11,306 bases of DNA. Source: DATDSR01 sp036517855 (GTDB lineage: Bacteria; Patescibacteriota; Minisyncoccia; Phycocordibacterales; DATDSR01). The DNA lies in assembly GCA_036517855.1 (NCBI GenBank), contig DATDSR010000041.1, forward strand, positions 1-11,306, in the 5' to 3' direction. Shown piece by piece: positions 1 to 7,881 of the stretch. A program made the position numbers and the translations under genes. Within the stretch, counting starts at the first letter, position 1, and every line of letters starts with the position of its first letter. Below the pieces are notes generated by a model. That model was not told where the DNA came from and made no database searches. It saw nothing but the letters and a program-made list of their open reading frames with translations.

Positions 1-388
1 AGTACGGATCCGCTACGGGGCCATACTGAATCTTCCTATATTGCATACCGCTCATGCTCTTCAAATGATAGTAAAACCAGCCCGCGTCTGCCAGGTAAAC
101 GAGTTTTGCCAGTTTGGTCTTAGGAATTTTGTTATCTAGCCTCAAGAAAGATAGAATCATCTGTTTATACTTCTCGTAGTTTTGAGTTTCGCCACTCTCG
201 AGAACTTCAATAGATATGCCGAAGATGCCACAGATCTTCTCTGCCTCCCCAAGCGACAGCTCACGCGTCCCTCGCTCCACAGCCATATAAGACTGGCGCG
301 AAATACCCATCTTTTGAGCCACAGAAAGCTGCGAAAGCCCAACTTTCGTGCGAAGGTCCTTAATAATAGAAGCATATTTTGTACTCAT
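1..388 (-). CDS. HTH-Panacea (DUF4065) protein, probable antitoxin, 3' end beyond window
   Basis: 129 codons are visible, from the ATG at 388 to the window edge; no stop is reached. Residues 1-65 or so form an XRE/Cro-type helix-turn-helix (LSQLSVAQKMGISRQ, then VERGTRELS). After a linker, residues from about 75 read like the start of a Panacea/DUF4065/SocA-like domain: KLAKLVYLADAGWF, then a YGPVADPY block, the typical hallmark. In known PanAT systems the Panacea protein is the antitoxin that binds a toxin encoded next to it, and an N-terminal HTH usually means it also represses its own operon. The partner toxin would lie to the left, outside the window. A promoter ends six bases before the ATG, so the mRNA looks leaderless and no ribosome site is needed. 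The HTH call is firm. The Panacea call rests on the first 40 or so residues of that domain. An antitoxin role is inference. Confidence 0.8.
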   Translation of the reverse strand, partial: MSTKYASIIKDLRTKVGLSQLSVAQKMGISRQSYMAVERGTRELSLGEAEKICGIFGISIEVLESGETQNYEKYKQMILSFLRLDNKIPKTKLAKLVYLADAGWFYYHLKSMSGMQYRKIQYGPVADPY

Positions 389-394
389 AATAAT

Positions 395-423
395 ATTCTA
401 GCAGAGAGTGTCCAGAATGTATA
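395..423 (-). promoter_or_regulatory. Sigma70-like promoter of the HTH-Panacea gene, leaderless
   Basis: On the minus strand, TATACA (418-423) is followed after 17 bases by TAGAAT (395-400). Six bases then precede the ATG at 388, so transcription would begin at or next to the start codon. An ACAC-CGA-GTGT inverted repeat lies next to and upstream of the -35 at 424-434 and could be a binding site for the HTH protein itself; that last point is a guess. Confidence 0.5.
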
Positions 424-441
424 CACCGAGTGTGGATAAAT

Positions 442-469
442 TTGACATGGCAGCCAAAAGGAGTAAAAT
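442..469 (+). promoter_or_regulatory. Sigma70 promoter of the small gene at 523
   Basis: TTGACA (442-447, perfect -35), a 16-base spacer, then TAAAAT (464-469). Transcription would start near 476, giving a leader of about 46 bases before the ATG at 523. It fires away from the HTH-Panacea promoter, and the two sit within about 50 bases of each other. Confidence 0.7.
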
Positions 470-522
470 GGCTCTTGTCGGCCTAGTCGAACCGATTGAA
501 TTACTCCAAAAATTAGAAGTGT

Positions 523-735
523 ATGGCCCACATAAAAGGCAACAACGATGGCCCCAATGGCAGGAATGAGAGCTACAGAATCGGAAATCGCGCGCACGTG
601 ACTAGAATAACTGCTGTGCAAGAGGTAAAGTCCGGGAAACACCCTGATGTGCATGTTATTAAGGTAAGTGGTCGAGAGTATGTTCGTGATAATCCTGATT
701 CGTCCAAGCGTGATAATGTAAACGGTAATAAATAA
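523..735 (+). CDS. Small conserved hypothetical protein (GREYVRDNPD type)
   Basis: This 70-residue hydrophilic protein has the regions IKGNNDGPNGRNESYRI near the N-terminus, VxEVKSGKHPDVHVIKVSG in the middle and GREYVRDNPDSSKRDNVN at the C-terminus. I recall closely similar small proteins of unknown function from Patescibacteria and other bacteria, possibly of the DUF3892 type; the family name is uncertain. No signal peptide or membrane segment is visible. The only possible start is the ATG at 523, because an in-frame TAG lies at 514-516. The ribosome site is poor (AGAAG). A good promoter at 442-469 and a strong terminator at 755-784 make it a self-contained single-gene unit, which supports it being real. 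Function is unknown. Confidence 0.8.
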   Translation: MAHIKGNNDGPNGRNESYRIGNRAHVTRITAVQEVKSGKHPDVHVIKVSGREYVRDNPDSSKRDNVNGNK

Positions 736-754
736 ATATCTGTGGTCACACACC

Positions 755-784
755 AAAAAAGAACCGCCCGCCCGGTTCTTTTTT
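755..784. terminator. Bidirectional Rho-independent terminator
   Basis: A perfect 12-bp stem (755-766 with 773-784), AAAAAAGAACCG paired with CGGTTCTTTTTT, with loop CCCGCC. The outer part gives a U-tract in both directions. It ends the rightward small gene 20 bases after its stop and lies about 60 bases beyond the stop of the leftward restriction-modification gene, so it probably serves both. Confidence 0.9.
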
Positions 785-846
785 ATTTAACTACAATACC
801 AACCACCACAACCATGGCTATCTCCTCACAGGCGACAATCATTCTT

Positions 847-3636
847 TTATATTGCTCGATGTAGCCCCTCGACTATCTTTATCTCTTCGGGGGTGAGTCC
901 ATATAATTTGTAAACCTCCGCATTAATTTTTCTATCTATCTTTTCAATCTCCGTCTTTATCTGTCCCCATTTGTCTGAATGTTCCGCCACCTCACGCAAT
1001 TCTTTATTCAGCGTCAGCATTGTATCAACCAAGGCAATAACTCGTTTCTGCTCCTCCTTACTCCCTACACAAATCGGAATATCCATAAGTGGCCCCTTAT
1101 CTATTTGCAGAAGGTCACCTAATTGTTTGCCTCTGTGTCTTAACCAAAACAGCGAAAGCCTCGAGTTTAATATACCTGTCAAATATTTTAGATTTATTCT
1201 GTCAGTTTTTATGAAGTTTAAAGCTCGAGAACCATAATAGGCTTCTTCTGTGCAGTAGAAACTGGGGGCTTTTACTCTAATCCCACCTATTATTTTGGGG
1301 CCGTGAATAAAGAATCTCTCGTCTCTGGGCCAGTGAAGATTAAACCATTCCAACCTGCCATTTTTAACCTCACGCCGATTGTCTAATTCTTTCCTGTATT
1401 CTAGCAACTGTTTCTTTATTTCTGGTAATTTTTCTATGTTATAACTATCGCTTTTATCCAAATATGCGATCAGCCCTCTTTGTTCGCCAGTAGAATATTT
1501 AGCAACTGAAGTGAAGTATTTTTTGAGATACTTCTGCTCAGTGCTGGAGAAACTTTGCGTTTCTGAGAACATAAAGGCCTTATCTGGGTCGGCGACGATA
1601 CCTTGCGCCACTTCTTTGTCTTCTAGCTCGAAATTTCTTTTGCTTTCTAACTTGTCGAAAATGGAGCCAGACTCGGTGGACGAGAAGGTGAGGTTTTTGC
1701 CTATAAGCTTGGCGGGTTCGATTTCAATACTTTGCTTGTCGCCAAAGATGTCGGCTATTAGTTTCTCGAGTGGGATGTTTTTATCTCCTACGCGCAGATA
1801 TTCTACTTTATATTTAGTATGCGGCTCTTGCTTCTCAAAGATGTAAATCATTGTTTGGATGCCGGCTTGCTCAAAGACTTTGTAATCGCCGAAGTCGATG
1901 AAGGTTTTTAGTTCACCCTCTTTAAGTATTTTGTCTCTAAAGATGCTTGCCCCAGCGTTACTGACCCAGTTATTAGGCGCAATGAAGCTCATTGTCCCGC
2001 CCTCTTTCAAAAGGTCAATCGAGATACAGGCAAACAAGGTCCAAAGGTCCATCTTGCCTTGGTAATATCGGCTCTCGTGTAAACCGTTAAAGGCATCTTT
2101 ATTAACAAATTCTTTAATATACGGCGGGTTGCCAATTATTACGTCAAAACCGCCTTGATTAAACACATCTGGGAACTCCTCACGCCAATTTACCGCCAAC
2201 GAATTACCGTTCTTAATATTTTTCTCTAGCAGGGGCAATTCTTCCTTCCTATCCAAAGAGTTTATTGAAAGGTTTAACCTCGCAATTTCAACTGCTTGGT
2301 TATCGAGGTCCATACCGTATAAATTCTCAAGGATTATCATTCTCTTCGCATCGTTGGTGCCAAATTCTCTGTACTTTTCGGCAATAGCCTCGAGGGCCTT
2401 TATGAGAAACGAGCCGGAGCCACAGGCCGGGTCCACCACCTTTATCTTTTTCAAATCACTAATGCTCTGGCATCTATCTAGTACCGGTTTGAGGGCATTC
2501 CTAACTATATAATCAACGACGAATGGCGGGGTGTAGTAGATACCTTGCTCCTTACGTTTCTTATGATCCTTGCCAATCGAAACTACAGTGTTTTTGTCGC
2601 CAAAGAGGTTTTTGCTTTTGCTTTGTGCAAGGGATAGTTTATAACCCAAGTAACTCTCGTAAACACTCCCGAGCACATCGGAGGGCATATATTTAAAGTT
2701 GTACTCATAGTAGCCAGTTCTGCCATAGAGCTTCTGTATCACCTCTTTCAGCGCGCCGTCGTACTCCTCCCAGTCCTCGAACGGGTGGTAAGTGAAAAGG
2801 TTCGAGTCGTATACCTTATCAAGTTCACGAAAGATGTGGGTCATGGCTTGGAAAGGCGTCTGTTCATTTGAACTATTTTCGGCCTCACGTAGGAGATTTT
2901 TCAATATATTTGGCTCAACGCCTCTATCTTCGGCAACTCTAAGGAAGATGAGGCGGTCCAAAAGCTTTTGCACTCCTTCATCTAGCAAATCCCTTGGGAT
3001 TTTCTTGCTCACATTGCAGGCAGAGAAAGCGGCGGTCAAACGTTCGCGACACCATTGGATATCCTCGTTAAGCTTCTTGATTAGTGAGCTTACGGAAAGG
3101 GACTTTTCTTTACGCCCGTGTTTCTCGGCGTAGGTATCGAGAGATTTGTCCACGAAAGATTCTCGGGATAGAAGCCACAGTGTCTCAAAGTCGGAAATAT
3201 AATCAGAGTAATTAATCTCAAATACGAGCTTGTCCATTATGTTGCTTGTATCGATTCTTTGTGCATTAAAAACTTTTATACCCTCAAAATCTGTGAGGAT
3301 TGCGTAGGTAACAGACTTGTTCCACGAGTAGTTTATGACCTGTGCGGCGTATTCGTGACTTTCCAAATCGGCGCTTAACTTTTTAGCTTCAAGATAAAAC
3401 TGGGTGATGCCGTTTATGCGAAAATTGTAGTCGGGGCGACCCGAACCTTTGATATTATCTTGTCCTGATACCTCGTCTTTGCTAGCCGTGTTCCATCCAA
3501 GTGCTTCAAACAACGGAAGTATAAACTCCCTAATAGTGTCGTCCTCGCTGTATGCCCTGTCCTTTTTAAGTTTTGCGACCTCTTCGTATCTGACAACAAG
3601 TTGAGTGACCTTGTTTTTGGCTTCCTCTTTGGTCAT
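847..3636 (-). CDS. Type IIG restriction-modification enzyme (Eco57I-like)
   Basis: A 929-residue single polypeptide combining cleavage, adenine methylation and DNA recognition. The N-terminal nuclease shows a PD-(D/E)xK core: G66-R-P-D69-Y, then E83-A-K85. A helical linker follows (about 180-330). The methyltransferase has GIYYTPPFVVDYIV (365-378, motif X), DPACGSGSF (402-410, SAM-binding motif I) and NPPY (503-506, motif IV, typical of N6-adenine methylation). The C-terminal part from about 610 is the target-recognition region, ending in a TaqI-C-like stretch (LTGILNSRLSLFWLRHRG, about 819-836) and a coiled coil. Length is normal for Type IIG. All catalytic motifs are intact, so it should need no separate partner. 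The ribosome site is weak; a possible minus-strand promoter is TGGAAA-17-TAATGT upstream of 3636. GC is lower than in uvrD, consistent with transfer. The recognition sequence cannot be read from the sequence. Confidence 0.93.
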   Translation of the reverse strand: MTKEEAKNKVTQLVVRYEEVAKLKKDRAYSEDDTIREFILPLFEALGWNTASKDEVSGQDNIKGSGRPDYNFRINGITQFYLEAKKLSADLESHEYAAQVINYSWNKSVTYAILTDFEGIKVFNAQRIDTSNIMDKLVFEINYSDYISDFETLWLLSRESFVDKSLDTYAEKHGRKEKSLSVSSLIKKLNEDIQWCRERLTAAFSACNVSKKIPRDLLDEGVQKLLDRLIFLRVAEDRGVEPNILKNLLREAENSSNEQTPFQAMTHIFRELDKVYDSNLFTYHPFEDWEEYDGALKEVIQKLYGRTGYYEYNFKYMPSDVLGSVYESYLGYKLSLAQSKSKNLFGDKNTVVSIGKDHKKRKEQGIYYTPPFVVDYIVRNALKPVLDRCQSISDLKKIKVVDPACGSGSFLIKALEAIAEKYREFGTNDAKRMIILENLYGMDLDNQAVEIARLNLSINSLDRKEELPLLEKNIKNGNSLAVNWREEFPDVFNQGGFDVIIGNPPYIKEFVNKDAFNGLHESRYYQGKMDLWTLFACISIDLLKEGGTMSFIAPNNWVSNAGASIFRDKILKEGELKTFIDFGDYKVFEQAGIQTMIYIFEKQEPHTKYKVEYLRVGDKNIPLEKLIADIFGDKQSIEIEPAKLIGKNLTFSSTESGSIFDKLESKRNFELEDKEVAQGIVADPDKAFMFSETQSFSSTEQKYLKKYFTSVAKYSTGEQRGLIAYLDKSDSYNIEKLPEIKKQLLEYRKELDNRREVKNGRLEWFNLHWPRDERFFIHGPKIIGGIRVKAPSFYCTEEAYYGSRALNFIKTDRINLKYLTGILNSRLSLFWLRHRGKQLGDLLQIDKGPLMDIPICVGSKEEQKRVIALVDTMLTLNKELREVAEHSDKWGQIKTEIEKIDRKINAEVYKLYGLTPEEIKIVEGLHRAI

Positions 3637-3706
3637 ATTGCTCTAAACATTAGCATTTGATTGACACATTTTCCAGTGATACGTCCGAGGAGAGACCGCC
3701 CACGGC

Positions 3707-3752
3707 GGACTCACCTCCGACTCAATGTGTTAAACTGCTTCATCGTGAGTCC
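3707..3752. repeat. 8-bp inverted repeat in the divergent intergenic region
   Basis: GGACTCAC (3707-3714) and GTGAGTCC (3745-3752) are perfect complements with 30 bases between them. Just upstream is a small CCGCC-CAC-GGCGG hairpin (3697-3709 or so). The right arm overlaps the next inverted repeat by two bases, so the two could stack or compete. Confidence 0.5.
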
Positions 3753-3826
3753 CGTTAGAAGTTACTTCGTCCAAGTTCCAAAACTGCTATTATCAGTGGT
3801 GGTTATTAAGCTAGACTTCTAACGGG
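3751..3826. repeat. 12-bp inverted repeat ending at the helicase start codon
   Basis: CCCGTTAGAAGT (3751-3762) and ACTTCTAACGGG (3815-3826) are perfect complements 52 bases apart. The right arm touches the ATG at 3827 and occupies the place where a ribosome site should be. A TATTAT box (3788-3793) lies between the arms without a good -35. If transcription starts upstream of 3751, the arms could close a stem over the start region. If it starts at the TATTAT box, only the right arm would be in the mRNA. Confidence 0.6.
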
Positions 3827-5827
3827 ATGAGTGAAAATAATCTTTTGGATAATTTGAATTCTGCGCAACGCTCGGCTGTTACACACAAGGATGGGCCTTT
3901 GCTTGTGGTAGCTGGCGCCGGAGCGGGTAAGACACGCGTGATAACCCAACGCATTGCGCATTTGATTGGGCAGGGGGTTGCTCCTGCGCGGATACTGGCG
4001 GTTACTTTCACCAACAAAGCGGCGAGCGAAATGCGGGAACGCATTGCGCAGTTGTTAAAACCTGATACCTATGACCTGCCAACTAGTACCTCCATGCCAT
4101 TCGTGGGTACCTTCCACTCCCTGGGCGTACATATACTACGCGAGAGTGGGCGAGCCATTGGGGTGGACAGGTGGTTTACTATTTATGACAGAGATGATTG
4201 CTTGGCTTTGATACGAAAGTGTGAGAAAGGTTTGGGCATTGACCCAAAGCACTTTGCCCCAAACGCGATCCTCTCGCACATTTCAAAGGCTAAAGGGAAT
4301 CTTGTTTCGCGGGCAGATTACGAAGAGGCCGAGGGCGCCACTTACTTCGGCGAAACAGTCTCAAAGGTGTGGCGCGAATACGAAAAAGAATTGAGTAATG
4401 TTAAGTCGCTAGATTTTGATGACTTGTTGGTTGAAACTGTGCGGCTACTCACAGAGCACGAGCCGGTGCGCAAACATTACCAAACTAAGTGGCAGTACCT
4501 ACATATAGATGAATACCAAGACACCAACAAAGTGCAGTATGAGATGATTCGCCTGCTTAGCGCCGCGCACCAAAATGTGTGCGTGGTAGGCGACGCTGAC
4601 CAAACTATTTATACATGGCGAGGAGCGAGCATAGAAAACATAATGGGCTTTGAGCGCGACTTCCCGGGTGCCACCGTGGTGGTGCTTGAGGAGAACTACC
4701 GCTCAACCTCTAATATCTTAAACGCAGCCAACGAAGTCATCCGCAAGAATAAGAATCGCAAAGAGAAGACGCTCTTCACCCAAGCCGGCGAAGGCGAAAA
4801 GATAGTGCTTTTCGAAGCATTCGATGCCGCCGATGAAGCCGACTTTGTGGTGCGTACGGTAAGTGAAAATTGTAAATTGAAAAGTGAAAATTACAAACTC
4901 GAAGAGTTTGCTGTGCTCTACAGGGCCAACTTTCAATCGCGAGTGCTTGAAGAAGCTTTTCTACGCGCCGGTTTGCCATACACAGTACTGGGCACACGCT
5001 TCTTCGAACGAGCAGAGGTCAAAGACGTACTCGCCTACGTGCGCGCGGCCATGAACCCGGCCGATCGCACAAGTTTTGAACGCGCAGTGAGTTCACCAAG
5101 GCGAGGGATAGGCGACAAGACATTGAATGATCATTTTAGTGGTGCTGAAACGCAGGAGAAACTAAGAAACTTTTTGAAATTACTGGCAGATTTTAGAGAG
5201 CGACTTTTAAACACACCTCTGCCAGAAAGCTTACGATATATCGTAAGGAATTCTGGGTTAGAAGCAGATTTGAAAAAGAAAGGGGATGAGGGCACCGAGA
5301 GGCTTGAGAACATTCAAGAACTCGTAAACCTCTCTTTGAAATATAAGGATTTAAATAACGAGGAGGCGGTAGGCAAATTAATTGAAGAGGCCAGTCTTGC
5401 ATCAGATCAAGATTCGCTCATGCACAAGAGCAGTAAAACCGGAGTCAAACTTATGACCGTGCACGCGGCCAAGGGCTTGGAGTTTCGCATAGTGTTTATC
5501 GTCGGCCTTGAGCAAGGCCTCTTCCCCCACGAGCCTAACGACCCAAGCGACGGAACCATCGAACACGCCGAGGAGGAACGTCGCTTGTTTTACGTGGCCC
5601 TTACAAGAGCGCGTGAACGTGTGTATCTCTCCCATTCAACTGTGCGAAATATTTATGGCGAGCAGAGAGTGAACCTCCCGAGCGAATTTATCTCCGACAT
5701 CCCAAGTGAACTCTTTGAACCCAACTCGAGGTCGGACCTTAAGACCCCAAAAGGTCCGACCTCTGAATCCGGAAGAAACTATCTGCCAGATATCACAGAC
5801 AAATACGACGCTCCAGATTGGCTTTAG
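3827..5827 (+). CDS. uvrD: UvrD/PcrA-type superfamily 1A DNA helicase
   Basis: A 666-residue ATP-dependent 3'-5' DNA helicase of the UvrD/PcrA/Rep group, acting in nucleotide-excision and mismatch repair and in clearing blocked forks. All motifs are in place: Q-motif LNSAQRSAV (10-18), Walker A GAGAGKT (30-36), motif Ia VTFTNKAASEMRERI, Walker B IDEYQDTN (227-234), motif III VVGDADQTIYTWRGA (253-267), motif IV ENYRS (289-293), motif V MTVHAAKGLEF (543-553) and motif VI ALTRARERVYL (591-601). It is somewhat short in the C-terminal tail; a Tudor-like end is not seen. Two oddities are a 7-residue tandem repeat at 346-359 and a palindromic DNA element encoding residues 634-646. The start lacks a Shine-Dalgarno site and abuts an inverted repeat. 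Next gene begins 17 bases after the stop. Whether it is UvrD or PcrA cannot be settled by name. Confidence 0.96.
   Translation: MSENNLLDNLNSAQRSAVTHKDGPLLVVAGAGAGKTRVITQRIAHLIGQGVAPARILAVTFTNKAASEMRERIAQLLKPDTYDLPTSTSMPFVGTFHSLGVHILRESGRAIGVDRWFTIYDRDDCLALIRKCEKGLGIDPKHFAPNAILSHISKAKGNLVSRADYEEAEGATYFGETVSKVWREYEKELSNVKSLDFDDLLVETVRLLTEHEPVRKHYQTKWQYLHIDEYQDTNKVQYEMIRLLSAAHQNVCVVGDADQTIYTWRGASIENIMGFERDFPGATVVVLEENYRSTSNILNAANEVIRKNKNRKEKTLFTQAGEGEKIVLFEAFDAADEADFVVRTVSENCKLKSENYKLEEFAVLYRANFQSRVLEEAFLRAGLPYTVLGTRFFERAEVKDVLAYVRAAMNPADRTSFERAVSSPRRGIGDKTLNDHFSGAETQEKLRNFLKLLADFRERLLNTPLPESLRYIVRNSGLEADLKKKGDEGTERLENIQELVNLSLKYKDLNNEEAVGKLIEEASLASDQDSLMHKSSKTGVKLMTVHAAKGLEFRIVFIVGLEQGLFPHEPNDPSDGTIEHAEEERRLFYVALTRARERVYLSHSTVRNIYGEQRVNLPSEFISDIPSELFEPNSRSDLKTPKGPTSESGRNYLPDITDKYDAPDWL
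4862..4903 (+). repeat. 21-bp tandem repeat inside the helicase gene
   Basis: Two adjacent 21-base units (4862-4882 and 4883-4903) match at 16 of 21 positions and encode SENCKLK then SENYKLE. They lie between helicase motif IV and the AVLYRANFQSR block. The AGTGAAAATT-type unit is A-rich, unlike the surrounding codons. Confidence 0.75.
5728..5763. repeat. Palindromic repeat element within the 3' end of uvrD
   Basis: A perfect 13-bp inverted repeat, GAGGTCGGACCTT (5728-5740) and AAGGTCCGACCTC (5751-5763), with a 10-base loop. It is translated in frame as part of the poorly conserved helicase tail. It shares the GGTC(N)GACCTCTG core with the palindrome at 8669-8701, which suggests a dispersed family. 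Confidence 0.8.
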
Positions 5828-5844
5828 TATGCTAGGATATCGGC

Positions 5845-7881
5845 ATGGAAACAGAAGGCGAGCACAATCAACAGGCTGGCGAAGGGGCTCACTACGAGCA
5901 GACTGACGACAGAATAACCGAGGCACTACGCGTGTTCTACGGGCAGACAAAAAACGAGTGGGAGTATGGTGATCTAGTAAATCACTACGAGAACAATACC
6001 CCAGAATTTTTGGTTATCGCCGAGGAGGCCACGCAAAGAATCAAACCCCAGGAACGGGCGCTATACACAGAAAATATTCGCATCTTAGAGTTACTGGCAA
6101 AGCTCTACGCAAATGCTGTGGAAGAACATGTGATGGAACTAATTTCCGAAGAACCATATTCCAATATTCCATACAAAGGTCCAGAAGTGTTCGCAGAATT
6201 TAGAAAACTGAAGGAAATACTAATGTCAGTCATTGAAAATCCGGACAGTGTTTACTTTCTCTCCATGAGAGCTCGAAGTATTTTGAAAAGTATGGAGGAC
6301 GAAAGTATCTACGGGGAAAAAATCCACTATTATGGGCAACCCCTGCCATCGGACTTTTTCAGAATGATTGCTCCCGACAAGGTGGGTTTCTTCACTAACA
6401 ATAAGCTTTACATTGCCTCAGCGACAGAGGAGATTAGTGAGGCTGTCATTAAATCCCGAACACTAACATTGAAAACACAATTGGAGCGAGATGCGGCCCT
6501 CGACAAAGGAGAAGGATATGCATGGACAAAAGACACTACCGAACCACTGGCAATTTACTCAGAAATAATTGTCAACGCAAGCAAGACCCCGACCTCCGAA
6601 GACTTTGGTGTAGCGAGGGTGGAAGGACAAGATATAGAAGACTTCGGGCATCTGAAGGGCGAGATGGAAGAAGATATTAACGAAGAATTTTCCTGCAACT
6701 TAAGCGATCTGTCTCTTCGAGAACAATTTTGGTTCCTGCAATTTACTAAACAAAAGGAATCTCGCGAAGCCGACCTCATCAGGAAATTTACAAGGCGGTA
6801 CAGCATCAATGGCCTCCGCACCTTCTTGGCGCTCGACCAGAAGCCAGGGTTGGGGGATAAGATTGTGGAGTTTGGCAATAGGCACAACAACGTAGCGGGA
6901 GAAGTGTTTGCTAAGTTCTCTGAAATTGTTGGGGCCGCTGAAGATGCGGGGCCAGAAGTTGCTTCTAACTTGCTTACTCGGGCGAGCAATTTGCTAGAGC
7001 GGTTCGTGAAGCAAGAAGAGCTTGATGAGAAAGAGCTGTTGGATGAATTGAGTAAGGTAGAAGTGAGCAACGAAATCTTCCTTGCCACATACAAAGCTCT
7101 GCCAGATAGCGAAAAGGTTAGCGCTCTCGAGAGCATGAAGGATGCTACATTCGAGATAAGGACGGCAGACAGGCTAAGTGCAGACGAGATTGAGGCAATG
7201 CGGGAAATGTACAGACGCAACTATAAAGACCCCAAGTATGCTAAGTTGCTGCCAAAACTGCTCGAGAAGTTTGACGAAACGTTGAAAGACAAAAAGGCTC
7301 GAGCCCGCTTTTACATCTTTCGCCACAAGGGAGTTATTCGGGCTTTCAACAGATTTACAGATGTGGTCACAAGCGAGTTCCCTTATGAAATGCACAAATA
7401 CTTTGGGGCCTTCAACGTTGATAAAAACTTCGCCGGAGCCTCCATTGGCGAAACGATGATGCTTGCATCGCTTGATGAGGAAGCCGAGACGGATAAAATC
7501 GAGGCAGATACGGAGGCTACAAGCGCCATTGCTATGAACTACATAGAGCGCGGCTTTATCGCAGACAGATTTTATAATTTTGAAGGTGTCGAGTCATTGC
7601 ACATCTGGCGAAATGACAATGATTATATAAAGGGCAAGAGCGCCTACAGCTACCCCTCGAAGAAACTCTCGCGCGACGAAATCATCCAAGCAAGCAACAT
7701 CGGCTCGCGTAAAGGCGCAACAATCGTCTCCGGTAGCAAACCCGAAACGCTGGAGCTAAACAAAAATTTGCGCGACGGACAAGTACTTACTCGCTACTTC
7801 TTCGATAAAGATACAAATAAGTACTACGCCGTTTTCGAAGCACTCAGGGAGGAGGCGCCGCCTGAAGCTTACATCTTCTAA
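5845..7881 (+). CDS. Uncharacterised 678-aa protein with a C-terminal GNAT-like domain
   Basis: I do not recognise a characterised homologue, though its helical middle (SLREQFWFLQFTKQKES then NGLRTFLAL, about 290-330) resembles a Patescibacteria hypothetical family I have met before. The first 30 residues are polar and probably disordered; 30-430 is largely helical. From about 436 to 590 the pattern fits a GCN5-type acetyltransferase: FEIRTADRLS plus a helix, ARFYIFRHKGVIRAFNRFTD (two strands), FGAFNVDKNFAGASIGETMMLA (528-541 as the acetyl-CoA loop and helix) and a final MNYIERGFIADRFYNFEGV block. The acetyl-CoA loop is not the textbook RxxGxG/A, so activity is uncertain. AGGA at 5835-5838, seven bases before the ATG, gives a good ribosome site. 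Only 17 bases separate it from uvrD, so co-transcription is likely. No signal peptide or membrane segment. It overlaps the trmB-like gene tail-to-tail by three bases. Confidence 0.88.
   Translation: METEGEHNQQAGEGAHYEQTDDRITEALRVFYGQTKNEWEYGDLVNHYENNTPEFLVIAEEATQRIKPQERALYTENIRILELLAKLYANAVEEHVMELISEEPYSNIPYKGPEVFAEFRKLKEILMSVIENPDSVYFLSMRARSILKSMEDESIYGEKIHYYGQPLPSDFFRMIAPDKVGFFTNNKLYIASATEEISEAVIKSRTLTLKTQLERDAALDKGEGYAWTKDTTEPLAIYSEIIVNASKTPTSEDFGVARVEGQDIEDFGHLKGEMEEDINEEFSCNLSDLSLREQFWFLQFTKQKESREADLIRKFTRRYSINGLRTFLALDQKPGLGDKIVEFGNRHNNVAGEVFAKFSEIVGAAEDAGPEVASNLLTRASNLLERFVKQEELDEKELLDELSKVEVSNEIFLATYKALPDSEKVSALESMKDATFEIRTADRLSADEIEAMREMYRRNYKDPKYAKLLPKLLEKFDETLKDKKARARFYIFRHKGVIRAFNRFTDVVTSEFPYEMHKYFGAFNVDKNFAGASIGETMMLASLDEEAETDKIEADTEATSAIAMNYIERGFIADRFYNFEGVESLHIWRNDNDYIKGKSAYSYPSKKLSRDEIIQASNIGSRKGATIVSGSKPETLELNKNLRDGQVLTRYFFDKDTNKYYAVFEALREEAPPEAYIF

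Noticed and set aside
6555..7220. Leftward 221-codon ORF rich in Ser and Leu
   Set aside because: Antisense of the 678-aa gene; low-complexity composition typical of a shadow frame.
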